Below are positions 1 through 13,105 of a DNA stretch of 64,000 nucleotides, one piece after another (position 1 is the first letter of the stretch; each line of letters begins with the position of its first letter). The DNA lies in assembly GCF_024814375.1 (NCBI RefSeq), contig NZ_JANUXX010000001.1, positions 124,001 to 188,000 of the forward strand, in the 5' to 3' direction. Origin of the DNA: Streptococcus sciuri (lineage in GTDB: Bacteria; Bacillota; Bacilli; Lactobacillales; Streptococcaceae). The notes under the pieces are model-generated. The model had not been told where the DNA came from. It saw nothing but the letters and a program-made list of their open reading frames with translations, and did no database searches. Position numbers and translations under genes: made by a program.

Positions 1-1372
1 CTTGCTGGTTACCATTTTTTATAGTTGGTACGGCTTCAATATTTGAGTTATCTGTTACAAAAGTAAGAGCACGTGTCATCGTTCTTATAGAATGTCCAAA
101 GTCTGGGGAGGTCATCATATTGACAATATTGGTAGAACCGAGGTTACATGAAATGTCTGTCCCCATGACTTCATATTCTTGAGCATCGTTGATAAGGCTT
201 GGCTTTTGGACTTGCAGTACCTCAGAACAAAGGTTAGACATGATGATTTTACCATCAATAGGATTGTGACGGTTAGCAGTGTCGATATTGATAATATAAG
301 GGTAGCCAGATTCTTGTTGGAGTTTTGAAATTTCTGTTTCCAAATCACGCGCCTTGATTTTGGATTTGACGATATTTGGATTTTCTACCAGTTCATCATA
401 TTTAGCTGTAATATCGATATAGTTATAAGGTACACCATACTCACGTTCAATAGAGTAAGGGCTAAAAAGGTACATATCAGCATCTTTACGCACTAGCTCG
501 TAAAATTTATCAGGAACGGTGATACCTAGTGATAAGGTCTTGACACGTATTTTTTCGTCGGCATTTTCCTTTTTAGTTGAGAGGAAGTTGAGAATATCTG
601 GGTGGAATACATCTAAGTAAACTGCGCCAGCTCCCTGACGTTGTCCCAGTTGATTAGAATAAGAAAAACTATCCTCAAACAGTTTCATGACGGGCACAAC
701 GCCAGATGCTGCGCCAGCATAGCCCTTAATCGGTGATCCAGCTTCGCGCAGATTGCTGAGCGAAATACCAACACCTCCACCGATACGAGATAACTGCAGT
801 GCTGAGTTGATTGAGCGTCCGATAGAGTTCATATCATCTGTCACTTGAATGAGAAAACAAGAAACAAATTCTCCGCGGCGACTACGACCAGCATTTAAAA
901 AGCTAGGTGTAGCAGGTTGATAGCGTTGATTAATCATCTCAACAGCTAAGTCGCAAGCTAGCTGTTCATTACCATCAGCAAAGTAGAGGGCATTAAAAAG
1001 GACACGATCTTCAATGTTTTCTAAATAATAATTACCATCATTTGTTTTGAGGGCATATTGTTGATAAAATTTATAGGCTGCCATAAAGGACTTAAAGCGA
1101 AATTTGTGCTGTTTTAAGTCTTGTGAGAGCTTTTCGATAAATGTAGGAGTGTACTTATTGATAAAGGAGCTCTCAATATAGTCATGTTTAACAAGATAGT
1201 TGATTTTATCTGTGATACTGTCAAATGGCATCATATTTGGCTTCACATTTTCAACAAAAAATGCCCGTAAGGCTTCTTTATCTTTATGAAGTGGGATTTG
1301 TCCATTGATGGGACGATTGATTTCATTGTTTAGGCGAAAATATGATACATCACCCAAGTTTTTTAAGCTCAT
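1..1372 (-). CDS. nrdE: Ribonucleoside-diphosphate reductase class Ib, alpha subunit (N-terminal part)
   Basis: Large catalytic subunit of the aerobic class Ib ribonucleotide reductase, which makes deoxyribonucleotides with NrdF and the electron donor NrdH. The reverse-strand frame opens with ATG at 1370-1372 behind an AAGGAAA ribosome site and stays open to the window edge, covering about 457 of the usual ~720 residues. The N-terminus reads MSLKNLGDVSYFRLNNEIN, typical of NrdE, which begins with an ATP-cone-like helical region before the barrel. The C-terminal redox cysteines lie outside the window. It follows nrdH by 33 bp, so the two are one transcript. NrdF is expected further left but is not visible. 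Confidence 0.9.
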   Translation of the reverse strand, partial: MSLKNLGDVSYFRLNNEINRPINGQIPLHKDKEALRAFFVENVKPNMMPFDSITDKINYLVKHDYIESSFINKYTPTFIEKLSQDLKQHKFRFKSFMAAYKFYQQYALKTNDGNYYLENIEDRVLFNALYFADGNEQLACDLAVEMINQRYQPATPSFLNAGRSRRGEFVSCFLIQVTDDMNSIGRSINSALQLSRIGGGVGISLSNLREAGSPIKGYAGAASGVVPVMKLFEDSFSYSNQLGQRQGAGAVYLDVFHPDILNFLSTKKENADEKIRVKTLSLGITVPDKFYELVRKDADMYLFSPYSIEREYGVPYNYIDITAKYDELVENPNIVKSKIKARDLETEISKLQQESGYPYIINIDTANRHNPIDGKIIMSNLCSEVLQVQKPSLINDAQEYEVMGTDISCNLGSTNIVNMMTSPDFGHSIRTMTRALTFVTDNSNIEAVPTIKNGNQQ

Positions 1373-1405
1373 AGGATTTCCTTTTTCTATTAAGATATCG
1401 TACGA

Positions 1406-1630
1406 TTAGATAATGTCTTTGAGTTTATTTGGTTGAAAACCAGAAAAGCGAACATCATTAGCTTCAATAACAGGAACTGCCCTAAAACCAATATTGACAA
1501 GGTATTCAACCTTTTCGGGGTGTTCGTCGATATTAATCTCTTCAAAGTCAGCTCCGTTTTGCTCCAAAAATTTCTTTGTCATTTTGCATTGCATGCAGTT
1601 ATTTTTTGAAAACAGCGTAATCTTAGACAT
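1406..1630 (-). CDS. nrdH: NrdH glutaredoxin-like redoxin
   Basis: Small thioredoxin-fold protein that supplies electrons to the class Ib ribonucleotide reductase in the cytoplasm. The redox motif CMQC sits near residue 12-15 of a ~74-residue protein, with the cis-Pro segment AVPVIE further on and the FSGFQPNKL C-terminal motif, all hallmarks of NrdH rather than general glutaredoxin. An upstream in-frame ATG exists at 1636. The ATG at 1630 is preferred because the GGAG ribosome site is about 7 bases from it and only one or two bases from the upstream one. It is the first gene of the nrdHE(F) operon and lies directly behind two NrdR-type boxes. Confidence 0.93.
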   Translation of the reverse strand: MSKITLFSKNNCMQCKMTKKFLEQNGADFEEINIDEHPEKVEYLVNIGFRAVPVIEANDVRFSGFQPNKLKDII

Positions 1631-1708
1631 AGTCATTCTCCTTTAACAATTGATACCCTTTTAGCATATCCCAATATGGACAAAAAAGCAAGCCTTTTAT
1701 TTTAAAAA

Positions 1709-1755
1709 ACACAAGATATAGTGTAATAATCATTTAATAAACCTAAATATTGTGA
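1709..1755. promoter_or_regulatory. Tandem NrdR boxes upstream of nrdHE
   Basis: Two 16-bp elements, 1709-1724 (ACACAAGATATAGTGT) and 1740-1755 (AACCTAAATATTGTGA), have starts 31 bp apart, about three helical turns. The first matches the known NrdR consensus acaCwAtATaTwGtgt almost perfectly and the second at about 12 of 16 positions. NrdR is the nucleotide-sensing repressor of ribonucleotide reductase genes, so nrdHE is probably repressed when dATP is plentiful. The match and spacing are seen; the function is inferred from the family. Confidence 0.8.
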
Positions 1756-1932
1756 TTTATCTTTTTAAATAAAATGAATTCCTTTTATTTTTACTTAATA
1801 GAAGTTAAATGAAAATGGATGAAAAAGCAGAAATAAAAAAAACAACGGATAATAAAGGAGCTTTAAAGCTAGTATTATCAAGGAGTTAAAACATTTTTTG
1901 AAAATAAGAAATTTTATTTTGAAATTTTAATC

Positions 1933-1961
1933 TTGAAAATCAAATCAGATTGTGTTATAAT
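1933..1961 (+). promoter_or_regulatory. ptsHI promoter
   Basis: TTGAAA at 1933-1938 and TATAAT at 1956-1961 are separated by 17 bp, with a TG one base before the -10 (extended -10). Transcription would start about 65 bases before the ptsH start codon. A near-consensus sigma-A promoter fits the high expression of HPr. The A/T-rich stretch from about 1760 to 1930 shows nothing else that I can name. Confidence 0.75.
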
Positions 1962-2032
1962 TTTCATTTGTAAGGGTTATCATATAGGCAACCCCAAAAT
2001 TTACAAATTATTTATTAAAGGAGAATCCAATT

Positions 2033-2296
2033 ATGGCTTCAAAAGATTTCCACATTGTTGCAGAAACAGGTATTCACGCACGTCCAGCAACTTTGCTTGT
2101 TCAAACTGCTAGCAAATTTGCTTCAGACATCACACTTGACTACAAAGGAAAATCTGTAAACCTTAAATCTATCATGGGTGTTATGAGCCTTGGTGTTGGT
2201 CAAGGTGCTGATGTTACTATTTCTGCAGAAGGTGCAGATGCAGATGATGCACTTGCAGCAATCGAAGAAACAATGACAAAAGAAGGATTGGCATAA
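2033..2296 (+). CDS. ptsH: Phosphocarrier protein HPr
   Basis: HPr is the small cytoplasmic phosphocarrier of the sugar phosphotransferase system: it takes phosphate from Enzyme I and passes it to EIIA domains, including LacF encoded here. The 87 residues include the catalytic His15 in GIHARPAT and the regulatory Ser46 in SIMGVMS, the site HPr kinase uses so that HPr-Ser-P can act with CcpA in carbon catabolite repression. The AAAGGAG ribosome site is well placed before ATG. ptsI starts 3 bp after the stop, so the pair is co-transcribed, as in other streptococci. Confidence 0.98.
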   Translation: MASKDFHIVAETGIHARPATLLVQTASKFASDITLDYKGKSVNLKSIMGVMSLGVGQGADVTISAEGADADDALAAIEETMTKEGLA

Positions 2297-2299
2297 GAG

Positions 2300-4033
2300 A
2301 TGACAGAAATGCTTAAAGGAATTGCGGCATCTGATGGTGTTGCTGTTGCCAAAGCATACTTACTCGTTCAACCGGATTTGTCCTTTGAAACTATTACAGT
2401 TGAGGATACAAGCGCAGAAGAAGCTCGCCTAGATGCAGCCTTGAAAGCATCACAAGACGAGCTTTCTGTTATCCGTGAGAAAGCAGTAGAAAGCCTTGGT
2501 GAAGAAGCAGCAGCCGTATTTGATGCTCACTTGATGGTTCTCTCTGACCCAGAGATGATTGGTCAGATAAAGGAAACTATTCGTGCGAAACAAGTCAATG
2601 CTGAAAGTGGACTCAAAGAAGTGACGGACATGTTCATCACGATTTTTGAAGGAATGGATGACAACCCATACATGCAAGAGCGTGCTTCAGATATACGTGA
2701 TGTGGCTAAACGTGTCTTAGCTCACCTATTAGGTGCAAAATTACCTAATCCTGCAACTATCGATGAAGAGGCAATCGTTATTGCACACGACTTGACGCCA
2801 TCTGATACTGCGCAATTAAACAAACAATTTGTAAAAGCCTTTGTTACTAACATTGGTGGACGTACCAGTCACTCGGCTATCATGGCACGTACTCTTGAAA
2901 TTGCAGCTGTTCTTGGTACAAATGATATCACAGATCGTGTTAAGGATGGAGATACTGTTGCAGTCAATGGTATTACAGGTGATGTGATTATCAATCCGAC
3001 AGACGAGCAAGTTGCAGAGTTCAAAGTAGCTGGTGAAGCATACGCTAAACAAAAAGCTGAATGGGCTCTTCTTAAGGATGCTGAAACAGTAACAGCTGAT
3101 GGTAAACACTTCGAATTGGCAGCTAATATCGGAACACCAAAAGATGTTGAGGGTGTTAATGCTAATGGTGCAGAAGCAGTTGGACTTTATCGAACAGAAT
3201 TCTTATATATGGATTCTCAAGATTTCCCAACAGAAGATGAGCAGTATGAAGCATATAAAGCTGTTCTTGAAGGTATGAATGGTAAACCAGTTGTGGTTCG
3301 TACTATGGATATTGGTGGGGATAAAGAACTTCCATACTTTGACCTTCCAAAAGAAATGAATCCGTTTCTTGGATTCCGTGCACTTCGTATTTCTATCTCT
3401 GAGACAGGAAATGCAATGTTCCGTACACAAATTCGTGCACTTCTTCGTGCTTCTGTTCACGGACAACTTCGTATCATGTTTCCGATGGTTGCACTTCTTA
3501 AAGAATTTCGTGCTGCTAAGGCAATCTTTGATGAAGAAAAAGCTAACCTTAAAGCTGAAGGTGTTGCAGTGGCAGATGATATCCAAGTAGGTATCATGAT
3601 TGAAATCCCAGCAGCAGCAATGCTTGCTGATCAATTTGCAAAAGAAGTTGACTTCTTCTCAATTGGTACAAATGACTTGATTCAATACACTATGGCAGCT
3701 GATCGTATGAACGAACAAGTTTCATACCTTTACCAACCATACAACCCATCTATACTTCGTTTGATTAACAATGTTATCAAAGCAGCACATGCTGAAGGCA
3801 AATGGGCTGGTATGTGTGGTGAAATGGCTGGTGACCAGACTGCTGTACCCCTTCTTGTGGGAATGGGACTTGATGAGTTCTCAATGTCAGCTACCTCCGT
3901 TCTTCGCACACGTAGTTTGATGAAAAAACTTGACACTAAGAAAATGGAAGAATATGCAAATCGCGCTCTTACAGAATGCGCAACGATGGAGGAAGTCGTC
4001 GAGCTTGGTAAAGAGTACGTTAATGTTGATTAA
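2300..4033 (+). CDS. ptsI: PTS Enzyme I (phosphoenolpyruvate-protein phosphotransferase)
   Basis: Enzyme I transfers phosphate from phosphoenolpyruvate to HPr and starts all PTS sugar uptake. The 577-residue length is standard. The domains are in the usual order: an N-terminal HPr-binding/phosphohistidine domain with the active His at about residue 191 in GGRTSHSAI, then the PEP-binding barrel with [29 protein letters not shown] and the catalytic cysteine in [13 protein letters not shown]. It is translationally close to ptsH and ends at a strong terminator, so ptsHI forms a two-gene operon that serves the lactose PTS encoded 11 kb downstream. Confidence 0.98.
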   Translation: MTEMLKGIAASDGVAVAKAYLLVQPDLSFETITVEDTSAEEARLDAALKASQDELSVIREKAVESLGEEAAAVFDAHLMVLSDPEMIGQIKETIRAKQVNAESGLKEVTDMFITIFEGMDDNPYMQERASDIRDVAKRVLAHLLGAKLPNPATIDEEAIVIAHDLTPSDTAQLNKQFVKAFVTNIGGRTSHSAIMARTLEIAAVLGTNDITDRVKDGDTVAVNGITGDVIINPTDEQVAEFKVAGEAYAKQKAEWALLKDAETVTADGKHFELAANIGTPKDVEGVNANGAEAVGLYRTEFLYMDSQDFPTEDEQYEAYKAVLEGMNGKPVVVRTMDIGGDKELPYFDLPKEMNPFLGFRALRISISETGNAMFRTQIRALLRASVHGQLRIMFPMVALLKEFRAAKAIFDEEKANLKAEGVAVADDIQVGIMIEIPAAAMLADQFAKEVDFFSIGTNDLIQYTMAADRMNEQVSYLYQPYNPSILRLINNVIKAAHAEGKWAGMCGEMAGDQTAVPLLVGMGLDEFSMSATSVLRTRSLMKKLDTKKMEEYANRALTECATMEEVVELGKEYVNVD

Positions 4034-4038
4034 TTATT

Positions 4039-4074
4039 AAAGACACTTAATAAAAAGGTTAAGTGTCTTTTTTT
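4039..4074 (+). terminator. Rho-independent terminator of ptsHI
   Basis: A perfect 11-bp stem (4039-4049 with 4060-4070) is followed by a run of seven T. It lies 5 bp after the ptsI stop. Confidence 0.9.
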
Positions 4075-4153
4075 GTGGTACTTGCTTAAAATCCTCCTCA
4101 TTTTTGATAGAAGATAACTTTTCAAAATTTTCAGATTTTTATGTAGTAAATCG

Positions 4154-4181
4154 TTGCTAATTTCCTAAAAAATGATAAAAT
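4154..4181 (+). promoter_or_regulatory. gapN promoter
   Basis: TTGCTA at 4154-4159 and TAAAAT at 4176-4181 are 16 bp apart, with an extended -10 TG at 4173-4174. It sits about 30 bp before the GGAGG ribosome site and the TTG start of gapN. No catabolite-responsive element was recognised. Confidence 0.6.
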
Positions 4182-4213
4182 AGGAACTAACTTATAATTA
4201 GGAGGATTGACTT

Positions 4214-5644
4214 TTGACTAAAGCTTATAAAAACTATGTCAATGGTGAATGGAAACTTTCAGAAGAATCCATTGAAATTTTCGCCCCTGCAACTGGCGAA
4301 TCGTTAGGAACTGTTCCTGCAATGACAACTGCAGAAGTGGATGAGGTGTATGCAAAGGCCAAGGCTGCACAACCAGCTTGGCGTGCGCTTTCATATGTCG
4401 ATCGTGCAGCTTATCTTCATAAAGTAGCGGATATTTTAGTGCGTGATGCTGAAAAAATCGGTGCAGTCTTATCTAAAGAAATCGCAAAGGGTTATAAATC
4501 AGCAGTAAGCGAAGTTATTCGTACAGCAGAAATCATAAATTATGCTGCAGAAGAAGGGCTTCGTATGGAAGGTGAAGTCCTTGAAGGTGGTAGTTTTGAA
4601 GCTGCTAGCAAAAATAAAATTGCCGTTGTACGCCGCGAGCCTGTTGGTTTGGTACTTGCTATCTCGCCATTTAACTATCCCATCAATTTAGCAGGTTCTA
4701 AAATTGCTCCTGCCCTTATCTCAGGGAATGTTATTGCCCTTAAACCACCAACGCAAGGTTCTATTTCAGGTCTTCTTTTGGCTGAAGCATTTGCTGAAGC
4801 TGGACTTCCAGCTGGTGTATTCAACACTATTACGGGTCGTGGTTCAGTAATTGGTGACTACATCGTTGAACATGAAGCTGTTAACTACATCAACTTCACA
4901 GGTTCTACACCAGTAGGTGAACGCATTGGTAAATTGGCTGGTATGCGTCCAATTATGCTTGAGTTAGGTGGTAAAGATTCAGCTATTGTTCTTGAAGATG
5001 CTGATCTTGACTTGGCTGCTAAAAACATTGTTGCTGGTGCTTACGGTTACTCAGGTCAACGTTGTACAGCCGTTAAACGTGTCCTTGTTATGAATAGCGT
5101 TGCAGATAAATTGGTTGCCAAAGTTTCAGAACTTGTTAAAGATTTGACTGTTGGTATGCCTGAAGATGATGCTGACATTACTCCGCTTATCGATACAAAA
5201 GCTGCTGACTATGTTGAAGGTCTTATCAAAGACGCTCAAGATAAAGGTGCTAAAGAAGTTATTTCATTTAAACGTGAAGGTAACCTTATTAGTCCAGTAT
5301 TGTTTGACAAAGTAACAACTGATATGCGTTTGGCTTGGGAAGAACCGTTTGGTCCTGTTCTCCCAATCATCCGCGTTAATTCAGTAGAAGAAGCTGTCGA
5401 AATTTCAAATAAATCTGAATACGGTCTTCAAGCAGCAGTATTTACAAATAACTTCCCACTTGCTTTTAAGATTGCTGGTCAACTTGAAGTTGGAACAGTT
5501 CATATCAACAACAAAACACAACGTGGTACAGATAACTTCCCATTCTTAGGGGCTAAGAAATCTGGTGCTGGAACACAAGGTGTGAAATACTCTATTGAAG
5601 CCATGACTAGCGTTAAATCTGTTGTCTTTGATATTGCAAAATAA
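4214..5644 (+). CDS. gapN: NADP-dependent non-phosphorylating glyceraldehyde-3-phosphate dehydrogenase
   Basis: Oxidises glyceraldehyde-3-phosphate directly to 3-phosphoglycerate with NADP+, bypassing the ATP-yielding step. It is the main NADPH source in streptococci lacking an oxidative pentose phosphate branch. The 476-residue aldehyde dehydrogenase has catalytic Cys284 (GYSGQRCTAVK) and the general base Glu250 (MLELGGKD), at exactly the positions known for S. mutans GapN, which supports the start chosen. That start is TTG at 4214, with GGAGG 8 bases upstream. Sequence similarity to remembered S. mutans GapN is very high along the whole length. It is monocistronic, between its own promoter and a perfect terminator. 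Confidence 0.97.
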   Translation: MTKAYKNYVNGEWKLSEESIEIFAPATGESLGTVPAMTTAEVDEVYAKAKAAQPAWRALSYVDRAAYLHKVADILVRDAEKIGAVLSKEIAKGYKSAVSEVIRTAEIINYAAEEGLRMEGEVLEGGSFEAASKNKIAVVRREPVGLVLAISPFNYPINLAGSKIAPALISGNVIALKPPTQGSISGLLLAEAFAEAGLPAGVFNTITGRGSVIGDYIVEHEAVNYINFTGSTPVGERIGKLAGMRPIMLELGGKDSAIVLEDADLDLAAKNIVAGAYGYSGQRCTAVKRVLVMNSVADKLVAKVSELVKDLTVGMPEDDADITPLIDTKAADYVEGLIKDAQDKGAKEVISFKREGNLISPVLFDKVTTDMRLAWEEPFGPVLPIIRVNSVEEAVEISNKSEYGLQAAVFTNNFPLAFKIAGQLEVGTVHINNKTQRGTDNFPFLGAKKSGAGTQGVKYSIEAMTSVKSVVFDIAK

Positions 5645-5650
5645 AAGATG

Positions 5651-5680
5651 AAAAGAACTTTGTGAGCAAAGTTCTTTTTT
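5651..5680 (+). terminator. gapN terminator
   Basis: A perfect 12-bp stem (5651-5662 with 5667-5678) encloses a TGAG loop and continues into T residues, 6 bp after the gapN stop. Confidence 0.9.
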
Positions 5681-5691
5681 ACTATAAATTA

Positions 5692-5711
5692 TGCTACAAT
5701 ATTTTTATAAT
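5692..5711 (+). promoter_or_regulatory. Probable promoter of aroA-aroK-pheA
   Basis: There are two candidate -10 elements: TACAAT at 5695-5700 with an extended TG at 5692-5693, and TATAAT at 5706-5711. Neither has a good -35 partner. The position, between the gapN terminator and the aroA ribosome site GGGGGA, makes a promoter here likely, but the exact element is uncertain. Confidence 0.4.
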
Positions 5712-5715
5712 ATGA

Positions 5716-9685
<3,970 letters not shown>

Positions 9686-9707
9686 AACCCATCGTTTCAG
9701 AGTTTAG

Positions 9708-9734
9708 AAAAGGCTTGATTTCAAGCCTTTTTTG
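9708..9734 (+). terminator. Terminator after the methyltransferase gene
   Basis: A perfect 11-bp stem (9708-9718 with 9721-9731), a 2-base TT connection that will open into a slightly larger loop, and a T tract at 9728-9733. Confidence 0.85.
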
Positions 9735-9808
9735 AATTATTAATAGAAGTATCAATCTAACTGTCTGATGTGAGGTAGTTGGACTGATAGTTGAAAAACA
9801 AGAAATTT

Positions 9809-9887
9809 ATTCCCACATACGCAGAGGGGGTGCAAAATGTTCTGGTAGACAGAGTGTCTGTGGGAATAGTTTTGCACCCCTTTTTTT
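9809..9887 (+). ncRNA. Untranslated RNA element with two mutually exclusive helices
   Basis: ATTCCCACA (9809-9817) can pair with TGTGGGAAT (9859-9867), and GGGGTGCAAAA (9827-9837) can pair perfectly with TTTTGCACCCC (9870-9880), which is followed by seven T. The two pairings cross, so they either exclude each other, as in an attenuator, or form a pseudoknot. A small AGACA/TGTCT hairpin lies inside. No gene is encoded between 9735 and 10227, and lacR has its own promoter at 10054. This is either an orphan terminator/attenuator or a small RNA. I recognise no known riboswitch family. Confidence 0.45.
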
Positions 9888-10053
9888 GATATCACCAAGA
9901 TGGTCGATGGAAATAAGAGTTCAGTAATTGGTATAAACGAAAGATTCGTTTTGAGATGAAGTTGAACAACGATTTGCACTTGATTTATACAATATTTTTA
10001 TTTTCTAATAAGTTATGATTGTTTATAAATGTTCACAATACAAACATTAAATA

Positions 10054-10082
10054 TTGATTCTTTTGTGATAAAAAAGTATAAT
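10054..10082 (+). promoter_or_regulatory. lacR promoter
   Basis: TTGATT at 10054-10059 and TATAAT at 10077-10082 have 17-bp spacing. The lacR start codon is about 145 bp downstream, giving a long leader without obvious structure. Confidence 0.65.
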
Positions 10083-10227
10083 ATAGTTATTCAACTTTAG
10101 AAAATAAGATTCTAGTAACTATTGGAACGGTGTTTTAGATTGTTTTCTTACTGAAGGTCATTCAATGTATCAATTTTTCCAATGCTTTTTAAAGTGGAAT
10201 AACTATATTGAAAAGGAGAATGGAACC

Positions 10228-10986
10228 ATGAACAAATCCCAAAGACATGAAGAACTAATAAAATTAGTTAATAAAAAGGGAACAGTACGAATCTCTGAAA
10301 TTATGGAATCATTTGGGGTAACTGATATGACAGTACGCCGTGATTTGATTGAATTAGAAGAGCAAGGTTTATTAAAGAAAATTCATGGCGGAGCCCGTAG
10401 TAATTCTGCCTTTCAGTATAGAGAGATTTCACATAAGGAAAAACATACACTTAATATTGCAGAGAAGCGCTATATTGCCAAATTAGCCGCTAATCTTATT
10501 GAAGAAGGGGATACAGTTTTTTTGGGACCAGGTACTACAGTTGAAAGTTTGGCTGAAGAAATTAACAATCAGCAATTAAGTGTTGTGACAAATTGTCTTC
10601 CAGTATTTAATATCTTACAAAAGCGAAAGTCAGAGACGTTTAAAGTATTTTTACTGGGTGGGGAAATGCGACCAGTGACAGAATCTTTTGTTGGAGAAGT
10701 TACGAATACAAGTCTTGAGAAGATGCATTTTAGCAAAATGTTCTTTAGTGCAAACGGCACAAGAGAAGATGATATTATGACTTCAACTGTGGAGGAAGGA
10801 TATACACAAAGGCTTGCCTTGACAAGAACAGTTGAACAATATCTATTGTTGGACAGCTCTAAAGTCGGTAAGGAAGATTTTTCTGTTTTTTGCCAACTAT
10901 CACAATTAACCGCCGTTATTAGTGATCAGAATGATGATGAAAAAACTGCTCAATTAGCTAAATGGGCAGAAGTTATCAATACTTAG
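10228..10986 (+). CDS. lacR: Lactose phosphotransferase system repressor LacR (DeoR family)
   Basis: DeoR-family repressor of the tagatose-6-phosphate lactose genes. In the well-studied streptococcal and lactococcal systems, tagatose-6-phosphate releases it. The 252 residues begin with an N-terminal winged HTH ([21 protein letters not shown], about residues 18-38), followed by the sugar-phosphate-sensing isomerase-like domain. An in-frame ATG exists at 10165, but the ATG at 10228 follows an AAAAGGAGAA ribosome site and gives the standard LacR N-terminus, so it is preferred. It reads in the same direction as lacA and is separated from it by a terminator and the lac promoter. Confidence 0.93.
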   Translation: MNKSQRHEELIKLVNKKGTVRISEIMESFGVTDMTVRRDLIELEEQGLLKKIHGGARSNSAFQYREISHKEKHTLNIAEKRYIAKLAANLIEEGDTVFLGPGTTVESLAEEINNQQLSVVTNCLPVFNILQKRKSETFKVFLLGGEMRPVTESFVGEVTNTSLEKMHFSKMFFSANGTREDDIMTSTVEEGYTQRLALTRTVEQYLLLDSSKVGKEDFSVFCQLSQLTAVISDQNDDEKTAQLAKWAEVINT

Positions 10987-11027
10987 TTAACAAACCTATA
11001 TGATACCAGAACTATTTAGAAGGACAA

Positions 11028-11063
11028 CAAGAAAGTACTCATTTTGAGTGCTTTCTTGTTTTG
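11028..11063 (+). terminator. lacR terminator
   Basis: A 14-bp stem with one mismatch (11028-11041 with 11045-11058) is followed by a T-rich tract. It insulates lacR from lacABCD. Confidence 0.8.
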
Positions 11064-11109
11064 TTTTAAAACATCAAAAGCTAAAAACAACAAAAAAACA
11101 CACAAAATG

Positions 11110-11169
11110 TTGACAAAAACATTTTTATTGTTTATAATCGGAGTATGTATTAAACAAAAAAACATTTTT
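11110..11169 (+). promoter_or_regulatory. lacABCD promoter with flanking LacR operator candidates
   Basis: TTGACA (11110-11115) and TATAAT (11133-11138) are perfect consensus hexamers with 17-bp spacing. The 12-mer AAAAACATTTTT occurs at 11115-11126, inside the promoter, and again at 11158-11169, just before the lacA ribosome site, 43 bp or about four helical turns apart. The first copy also forms an inverted repeat with AAAATGTT at 11104-11111. Such paired sites suit a looping DeoR-family repressor. Assignment to LacR is inference from position. Confidence 0.75.
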
Positions 11170-11186
11170 GAACAGGAGGGTCTCAA

Positions 11187-11612
11187 ATGACTGTCATCGT
11201 TGGAGCTGATAAAGCTGGTGTAGAATTAAAGGAAACTGTAAAGGATTATTTGATTAAATTAGGACATGACGTGTTAGATGTTTCTAAAGAAAATACTGAT
11301 TTCGTTGATATAACTTTGGCCGTCGCTAAAGAAGTGACTACAAACGAGACTAATCTTGGTATTGTCATCGATGCTTATGGTGTTGGACCATTTATGACAG
11401 CTACTAAAATTAAAGGTATGATCGCTGCAGAAGTATCAGATGAGCGTTCTGCTTATATGACACGTGGGCACAACAACTCACGTATCATAACAATGGGTTC
11501 AGAGATTGTAGGACCAGGAGTTGCTAAAAACATTGCCAAAGGATTTGTCGAAGGTGAGTACGATGGTGGCCGTCACCAAATCCGAGTGGATATGTTGAAC
11601 AAAATGTGCTAA
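11187..11612 (+). CDS. lacA: Galactose-6-phosphate isomerase subunit LacA
   Basis: One of two subunits of the isomerase that turns galactose-6-phosphate, released by LacG, into tagatose-6-phosphate. At 141 residues it belongs to the RpiB/LacA/LacB fold family, recognisable by the N-terminal [13 protein letters not shown] and the segment [14 protein letters not shown]. LacA lacks the catalytic Cys that LacB and RpiB carry. A GGAGGG ribosome site precedes ATG. It is the first gene of lacABCD, and lacB follows at 29 bp. Confidence 0.96.
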   Translation: MTVIVGADKAGVELKETVKDYLIKLGHDVLDVSKENTDFVDITLAVAKEVTTNETNLGIVIDAYGVGPFMTATKIKGMIAAEVSDERSAYMTRGHNNSRIITMGSEIVGPGVAKNIAKGFVEGEYDGGRHQIRVDMLNKMC

Positions 11613-11641
11613 TTTTTAATAGGATATTGGAGGAAAAATAT

Positions 11642-12157
11642 ATGAAAATCGCTGTTGGTTGTGATCATATCGTAACAAATGATAAAATTGCAGTTGTTGA
11701 TTATCTAAAAACACAAGGTTATGAAGTTGTTGACTGTGGAACTTATGATAATGTTCGTACCCACTATCCAATCTTCGGTAAAAAAGTTGGAGAAGCAGTT
11801 GTGAATGGTGAGGCTGATTTAGGTGTTTGTATCTGTGGTACTGGTGTTGGTATCAACAATGCTGTAAACAAGGTACCTGGTATTCGTTCAGCTTTGGTTC
11901 GTGACATGACTTCTGCTATTTATGCAAAAGAAGAATTAAATGCCAATGTTATCGGATTCGGTGGTAAAATTACAGGTGGTCTTTTGATGACTGATATTAT
12001 CGAAGCTTTTATCAATGCTGAATACAAGCCAACTGAAGAAAACAAGGTTTTGATTGAAAAAATTGCTAAAGTCGAAAGTCTTAACCAAGGGCAAGCTAAT
12101 CCACATTTTTTTGACGAGTTCCTCGAAAAATGGAATCGTGGAGAATATCACGACTAA
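11642..12157 (+). CDS. lacB: Galactose-6-phosphate isomerase subunit LacB
   Basis: Partner of LacA in the heteromeric isomerase. At 171 residues it matches the family length when ATG 11642, behind a GGAGGAAAAA ribosome site, is used; a frame upstream to 11606 is an artefact. The catalytic segment [18 protein letters not shown] contains the active-site Cys of the RpiB family, and the N-terminal GCDH motif binds the sugar phosphate. It acts in the cytoplasm on the galactose-6-P branch of lactose breakdown. Confidence 0.96.
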   Translation: MKIAVGCDHIVTNDKIAVVDYLKTQGYEVVDCGTYDNVRTHYPIFGKKVGEAVVNGEADLGVCICGTGVGINNAVNKVPGIRSALVRDMTSAIYAKEELNANVIGFGGKITGGLLMTDIIEAFINAEYKPTEENKVLIEKIAKVESLNQGQANPHFFDEFLEKWNRGEYHD

Positions 12158-12168
12158 GAGGTGCTGCT

Positions 12169-13101
12169 ATGATTTTGACTGTTACGATGAACCCATCTGT
12201 TGATATTGCATATCAGCTAAATACATTTCACTTAGATACAATAAACCGTGTTTTAGAAACGCATAAAACTCCTGGTGGGAAGGGATTGAACGTGACACGA
12301 GTTCTTTCTCAAGTAGGAGAACAGGTTATGGCTACGGGTTTACTTGGTGGTAAAATTGGTGAGTTTATTCAGGCTGAGTTGGACAAGGTTCCTATCAAAC
12401 ATGCTTTTTCGTCAATTAGTGGAGAGACAAGAAACTGTATCGCTATTTTGCATGAAGAACAACAAACTGAAATCTTGGAACAAGGACCAAATATCACTGA
12501 GGAAGAAGGACAAGCCTTTCTGACTCACTTTGAAAATTTATTAGACAAAATAAGTATTGTTGTGATTTCAGGCAGTTTACCAAAAGGACTTTCTAGTGAT
12601 TTTTATGCTCAGATGGTTGCTCTTTGTGTAAAGCATCAGAAGTCTGTTGTCTTAGATTGCTCTGGTCAGGAGCTTGTCGAAGCTTTAACAGCTGACGTTA
12701 AACCAACGGTTATCAAACCAAATATGGAAGAATTGTCACAGCTATTAGAACAGGATATTTCAGGAGATATTCCAAGCCTTAAAGAGGCTCTGAAAGAAGA
12801 AATTTTCCAAGGAATTGAATGGGTTATTGTTTCATTAGGAGCGAACGGTACATTTGCTAAGCATGGTGGTATTTTCTATAAGGTATCAATTCCTAAGGTT
12901 GAGATAGTGAATCCAGTTGGTTCTGGAGATTCTACGGTAGCTGGTATTACGTCAGCACTTTTCCACGGTGAGTCAGATGCAGATTTATTGAAAAAAGCAA
13001 ACGTTCTTGGCATGCTCAATGCTCAAGAAAAACAAACAGGGCATGTTAATATGGATAATTACGCAACCTTATTTAAACAACTGAAAGTAGAAGAGGTATA
13101 A
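12169..13101 (+). CDS. lacC: Tagatose-6-phosphate kinase
   Basis: PfkB-family kinase that phosphorylates tagatose-6-phosphate to tagatose-1,6-bisphosphate. The 310 residues start at ATG 12169, behind AAGAGGTG, with the family N-terminus [16 protein letters not shown]. The substrate motif [10 protein letters not shown] is at about 38-47 and the C-terminal PfkB signature with catalytic Asp is [13 protein letters not shown]. An in-frame upstream extension overlaps lacB and is unlikely. lacD follows 4 bp after the stop, indicating coupled expression. Confidence 0.95.
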   Translation: MILTVTMNPSVDIAYQLNTFHLDTINRVLETHKTPGGKGLNVTRVLSQVGEQVMATGLLGGKIGEFIQAELDKVPIKHAFSSISGETRNCIAILHEEQQTEILEQGPNITEEEGQAFLTHFENLLDKISIVVISGSLPKGLSSDFYAQMVALCVKHQKSVVLDCSGQELVEALTADVKPTVIKPNMEELSQLLEQDISGDIPSLKEALKEEIFQGIEWVIVSLGANGTFAKHGGIFYKVSIPKVEIVNPVGSGDSTVAGITSALFHGESDADLLKKANVLGMLNAQEKQTGHVNMDNYATLFKQLKVEEV

Positions 13102-13105
13102 AATA

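Noticed and set aside
2450-3936. Several long antisense frames across ptsI
   Set aside because: They have no ribosome sites and arise from codon bias of the highly expressed ptsI on the opposite strand.
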